DNA from: an uncultured Bacillota bacterium
GTDB lineage: Bacteria > Bacillota > Clostridia > Peptostreptococcales > Anaerovoracaceae
Length of the DNA stretch: 8,068 bases
Direction of reading: 5' to 3'
Assembly: GCA_946631075.1 (NCBI GenBank)
Contig: CAMOZS010000069.1
Span: 1 to 8,068, forward strand
Below are positions 4,844 to 8,068 of this stretch, piece after piece. The number at the start of each line of letters is the position of its first letter. Position 1 is the first letter of the stretch. The position numbers were made by a program, and so were the translations under genes. Below the pieces are notes generated by a model. It worked only from the letters and a program-made list of their open reading frames with translations. It ran no database searches and was not told where the DNA came from.

Positions 4844-7189
4844 ATGGATGGAATCAAACAGATCATCAAGAGAGACGGACGTACAGTAGACTTCGATATC
4901 ACCAAGATCTCGGACGCCATTTACAAGGCAGCTGAGGTCCTGGGAGGAAGCGACAGAGATACGGCTAACTATCTGTCCAGACAGGTCGAACTGTATCTGA
5001 TAGAAGTCTGTCACAATGAAACACCGACCGTAGAACAGATCCAGGACGTCGTCGAGAAGGTCCTGATCGAGAACGGTCACGCCAGAACAGCCAAGGAGTT
5101 CATCCTTTACAGAGCGGAGCGTACCAGAGTCCGTGAGATGAACACCAGACTGATGAAGATCTATGAAGATCTGACATTCAAAGAAGCGAAAGACAACGAC
5201 ACCAAGAGAGAGAACGCCAATATCGACGGCGACACCGCCATGGGTACCATGCTCAAGTACGGTTCCGAGGGAGCCAAGATCTTCGACGAGATGTTCGTGC
5301 TGAAGCCGGAGCATTCCAAGGCCCATAAGGAAGGGGACATCCACATCCACGATCTGGATTTCCTCACCCTGACCACGACCTGCTGCCAGATCGACATCGA
5401 GAAGCTCTTCAAGGACGGATTCTCCACAGGACACGGACACCTGAGAGAGCCCAACGATATCCAGAGCTATTCCGCCCTGGCCTGCATCGCCATTCAGTCC
5501 AACCAGAATGACCAGCACGGCGGCCAGAGCATCCCGGACTTTGATTACGGCATGTCCAACGGCATCCGCAAGACCTACCGCAAGCTCTACTGGACCAACA
5601 TGGGCAAGATGCTGAACCTTCTCTTCGACATCGAGGACGGTGTGGAGAAGATGAAGGAGATCGGCGCCCAGATCATGGAAGAGGACGATATCTACCCGAT
5701 CATCGCCGATGACAACGGCTACAAGGAGAAGGAGAGAGAGCTCCTGAAGAAGATCATCGATGAGAAGTTCATCGACCGTCTTCAGAAGAAATCCACGACC
5801 TACGCTCTGCAGGAGGTCGACCGGAGCACATACCAGGCCATGGAGGCCTTTATCCACAATCTGAACACCATGCATTCCAGAGCCGGCGCCCAGGTGCCCT
5901 TCTCCTCGATCAACTTCGGAACGGATACGTCTCCGGAGGGCAGGATGGTCATCAAGAACATCCTCCTGTCCATCGAGGCAGGTCTGGGCCACGGGGAGAC
6001 AGCCATCTTCCCGGTCAGCATCTTCAAGGTCAAGGAAGGGATCAACTACAATCCGGAAGATCCCAACTACGACATGTTCAAGCTGGCCATGAAGGTATCC
6101 GCCAAGCGTCTGTTCCCCAACTTCGCCTTCATCGACGCCCCCTTCAACCTGCAGTATTACAAGGAAGGGGACCCGAACACGGAGATCGCCTACATGGGAT
6201 GCCGGACCAGAGTCATCGGCAACGTCCACGATCCGTCCAGACAGGTGGTCGGAGGCAGGGGCAACCTGAGCTTCACCTCCATCAACCTGCCCAGGATCGC
6301 GATCAAAGCCCACGGCGATGTGGAATGGTTCTTCGAGGAACTGGAGCGCAAGGTCCGTCTGTGCATGGATCAGCTGATGGAGCGCTACAAGATCCAGGCC
6401 GCCAAGAAGGTGAAGAATTATCCCTTCCTCATGGGACAGGGAGTATGGATCGACTCCGACAAGCTGGGTGAAGAGGACGAGGTAGGCGAGGTGCTCAAGC
6501 ACGGTACCCTGTCCGTCGGATTCATCGGCCTTGCCGAGTGTCTGAAGGCCCTGATCGGCGCCCACCAGGGCGAGACCGACGAGGCCCAGACCCTGGGTCT
6601 TGAGATCATCGGCTTCATGAGAAAGCTGATGGACGAAGAGAGCAAGAAGACCGGTTTCAACTACACACTGCTGGCGACCCCGGCAGAAGGTCTGTCCGGC
6701 AGATTCGTCCGGATCGACCGGGCCAAGTACGGCGTGATCGAAGGAGTCACCGACAGGGATTACTACACCAACTCCTTCCATATCCCGGTCTACTACAACA
6801 TCAACGCTTTCGAGAAGATCAGAAGAGAGGCGCCTTACCACGCCCTGACCAACGCCGGACACATCAGCTACATCGAGCTGGACGGAGATCCGACCAAGAA
6901 CCTGGAAGCTTTCGAGCAGGTGGTCCGCTGCATGAAGGAGAGCGGCATCGGCTACGGCTCCATCAACCACCCGGTCGACCGTGACCCGGTCTGCGGATTC
7001 ACCGGCATCATCGACAACCAGTGCCCCTGCTGCGGCAGAGTGGAGGGAGACGGTGACATCGGCTTCGAGCGGATCCGCCGGATCACCGGCTACCTGGTCG
7101 GCACCATGGACAAGTGGAACGACGCCAAGACCGCAGAGGAGAAGGACAGAGTCAAGCACAGCCTCGGCACAGACATGGAAAGTCTGTAA
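4844..7189 (+). CDS. nrdD: Anaerobic (class III) ribonucleoside-triphosphate reductase NrdD
   Basis: NrdD reduces ribonucleoside triphosphates to deoxy forms using an oxygen-sensitive glycyl radical. The 781 residues show an N-terminal ATP-cone (about 5-95, starting IIKRDGRTVDFDITKI), which senses ATP/dATP. The ten-stranded barrel core follows, with DIHIHDLDFLTLTTTCCQID (C180/C181) and the active-site cysteine C453 in YMGCRTRVIGNVHD. Near the C-terminus is a Cys-rich zinc-site region (C717, C727, C729, C730). The glycyl radical site RITGY has G749. At the usual first zinc-ligand position there is D714 (DPVC rather than CPxC). The start ATG 4844 is used because the ATP-cone begins there and a purine-rich GGGGGGAAGGA precedes it. 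The gene has its own promoter with NrdR-like boxes and a strong terminator. The activase NrdG, needed to make the radical, is not encoded next to it. Identity is very firm. Confidence 0.97.
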   Translation: MDGIKQIIKRDGRTVDFDITKISDAIYKAAEVLGGSDRDTANYLSRQVELYLIEVCHNETPTVEQIQDVVEKVLIENGHARTAKEFILYRAERTRVREMNTRLMKIYEDLTFKEAKDNDTKRENANIDGDTAMGTMLKYGSEGAKIFDEMFVLKPEHSKAHKEGDIHIHDLDFLTLTTTCCQIDIEKLFKDGFSTGHGHLREPNDIQSYSALACIAIQSNQNDQHGGQSIPDFDYGMSNGIRKTYRKLYWTNMGKMLNLLFDIEDGVEKMKEIGAQIMEEDDIYPIIADDNGYKEKERELLKKIIDEKFIDRLQKKSTTYALQEVDRSTYQAMEAFIHNLNTMHSRAGAQVPFSSINFGTDTSPEGRMVIKNILLSIEAGLGHGETAIFPVSIFKVKEGINYNPEDPNYDMFKLAMKVSAKRLFPNFAFIDAPFNLQYYKEGDPNTEIAYMGCRTRVIGNVHDPSRQVVGGRGNLSFTSINLPRIAIKAHGDVEWFFEELERKVRLCMDQLMERYKIQAAKKVKNYPFLMGQGVWIDSDKLGEEDEVGEVLKHGTLSVGFIGLAECLKALIGAHQGETDEAQTLGLEIIGFMRKLMDEESKKTGFNYTLLATPAEGLSGRFVRIDRAKYGVIEGVTDRDYYTNSFHIPVYYNINAFEKIRREAPYHALTNAGHISYIELDGDPTKNLEAFEQVVRCMKESGIGYGSINHPVDRDPVCGFTGIIDNQCPCCGRVEGDGDIGFERIRRITGYLVGTMDKWNDAKTAEEKDRVKHSLGTDMESL

Positions 7190-7215
7190 GGCCGGAGCAA
7201 AAAAGAATCTTACGT

Positions 7216-7259
7216 GGCGGCATATCAGTACAAAATCTGGTATGCTGCCTTTTTGTTTT
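7216..7259 (+). terminator. Rho-independent terminator after nrdD
   Basis: GGCGGCATATCAG (7216-7228) pairs with CTGGTATGCTGCC (7237-7249) over 13 bp, including two G-T pairs, around an 8-base loop. TTTTTGTTTT follows. It lies 26 bases after the nrdD stop. Confidence 0.88.
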
Positions 7260-7260
7260 A

Positions 7261-7269
7261 TGGTAAAAT
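7261..7269 (+). promoter_or_regulatory. Possible extended -10 promoter for the secreted hydrolase gene
   Basis: TGGTAAAAT (TGn at 7261-7263, TAAAAT at 7264-7269) follows the terminator T-run. I see no good -35 at the right distance, since that stretch lies inside the terminator stem. The start would be near 7276, leaving a leader of about 45 bases. Confidence 0.35.
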
Positions 7270-7319
7270 ATCTATAGGTATGTGCTAGTGAGATTTTATC
7301 AGAAAAAGGGAAAAAGAGA

Positions 7320-8068
7320 ATGAGAAATAAAATCCTGTTGATCGCATTGATCGGGCTGCTGGTCCTGACGGGTCCAGCCTTTGCGCCTGCAGAATCACAG
7401 GCAGCGGAGAAGACTACGACGCAGACCAGGGGGGTATACTGGTTCGACCCGTATTTTGTGGGCAACGACATAACGGACACCTACATTTACGATGACGCCC
7501 TGCTGACCGGGGATCCGGTAGACTACGATCCCCAGCTGGCCACGATGAGCTTTGAACTTGCGTCAGCATCGGTCAGCAGCGAGAGGACGCCCGACTATTC
7601 GATAAAGAGCCAGAACCTGCGGGCTTATCTGGAGGACAACGGCTTCATCGATTTTGATACCAACGAAGATTACAAGGTAAAGATGAGAGCGGACACCATG
7701 GGCGCAGCCTGTGCACACAAGAAGATCACAGACGGCGGCAAGGAGTATACTCTGCTGGCCATCGTACCCAGAAGTGCCGGCTATGAAGCGGAGTGGAACG
7801 GCAATTTCACTCTGGGAGCATCCGGAGACCATGCCAATTATGCGGCCTGTGCCGAAAAAGTGCTGGCCTATGCCAGAGAATATATCCAGAAGTACGGCAT
7901 TTCCGGCGACATCAAAGTCTGGACATCCGGTTACAGCCGGGGAGCCGCTACGGCAAACCTGCTCACAAAGAGGATCATCGATGATCCGGAAGGTTCCCTG
8001 GGAAGCGGAGTCAGCCTAGCCATGAAGGATCTGTACTGCTATGCCTTCGGTACGCCCCGCGCGTCAGA
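7320..8068 (+). CDS. Secreted lipase-like alpha/beta-hydrolase, 5' part
   Basis: The gene runs off the window; 249 codons are visible. Residues 1-22 form a classic signal peptide: MRNK, a Leu/Ile core, then a probable signal peptidase I cut after AFA (residue 22) or after SQA (28). There is no lipobox, so the product should be secreted or loosely wall-held. The mature part begins GVYWFDPYFVGND, then LATMSFELASAS (residues 73-84) and LLAIVPRSAGYEAEWNGNF (145-163), and reaches the nucleophile elbow GYSRG with S206, followed by AATANLL. YCYAFGTPRA (239-248) matches the FGTPR step seen in class 3 lipase-like folds. The catalytic Asp and His would lie beyond the window. The substrate (lipid, ester or peptide) cannot be told. 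AAGGG (7306-7310) lies nine bases before the ATG. It is separated from nrdD by a terminator, so it is an independent unit. Confidence 0.8.
   Translation, partial: MRNKILLIALIGLLVLTGPAFAPAESQAAEKTTTQTRGVYWFDPYFVGNDITDTYIYDDALLTGDPVDYDPQLATMSFELASASVSSERTPDYSIKSQNLRAYLEDNGFIDFDTNEDYKVKMRADTMGAACAHKKITDGGKEYTLLAIVPRSAGYEAEWNGNFTLGASGDHANYAACAEKVLAYAREYIQKYGISGDIKVWTSGYSRGAATANLLTKRIIDDPEGSLGSGVSLAMKDLYCYAFGTPRAS

Noticed and set aside
3920..7480. A 1186-codon open frame on the minus strand opposite nrdD and the acetyltransferase gene
   Set aside because: It is antisense to two firmly identified genes and crosses their promoters and terminators. Its residue make-up (long Val/Asp/Leu/Gly runs) is typical of reverse-complement reading of biased codons, and no ribosome binding site or family motif was seen.

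Overview
This window looks like chromosome from an anaerobic, low-to-mid-GC Firmicute, most likely a Clostridia-class gut or oral anaerobe. The support is an AbrB-type regulator with a cysteine-pair tail, a class III (oxygen-sensitive) ribonucleotide reductase of clostridial type, a MurA close to the Gram-positive form, strong AGGAGG-like ribosome binding sites, a TTG start and compact rho-independent terminators. Genus cannot be fixed from sequence alone. No mobile element, CRISPR array, tRNA or rRNA was seen.

Layout. Bases 2-445 hold the end of a TrmN6-like tRNA methyltransferase. A promoter at 464-492 then starts a forward cluster: a small single-pass membrane protein (519-896), an AbrB-family regulator (919-1161) and murA (1212-2483, TTG start). 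The cluster closes with a perfect hairpin terminator (2509-2539) that also serves the converging gene on the other strand. That minus-strand gene (4019-2559) encodes a lipoprotein that reads as a PepD-like M20 peptidase with most metal ligands and the catalytic glutamate replaced. Divergent from it is a GNAT acetyltransferase (4133-4672) with its own promoter and terminator. Next is nrdD (4844-7189), with a promoter, NrdR-box-like sites and a GC-rich hairpin in its leader, and a strong terminator behind it. The window ends inside a secreted alpha/beta-hydrolase gene (7320-8068) with a signal peptide and a GYSRG nucleophile elbow.

How the genes relate. The left part resembles the Firmicute neighbourhood in which trmN6 (yabB) lies upstream of abrB, but rsmI (yabC) is not between them; a membrane protein gene is there instead, and murA follows. 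MurA starts peptidoglycan precursor synthesis, while AbrB relatives control growth-phase genes. nrdD stands alone, supplying dNTPs without oxygen, and its activase gene nrdG is not next to it. The lipoprotein and the final hydrolase are surface or exported proteins of unknown substrate.

Most notable points: the apparent pseudo-peptidase lipoprotein, and the nrdD leader with two overlapping NrdR-like boxes followed by a GC-rich hairpin. The rest is ordinary core chromosome; I see no clear sign of a wholly new multi-gene system.
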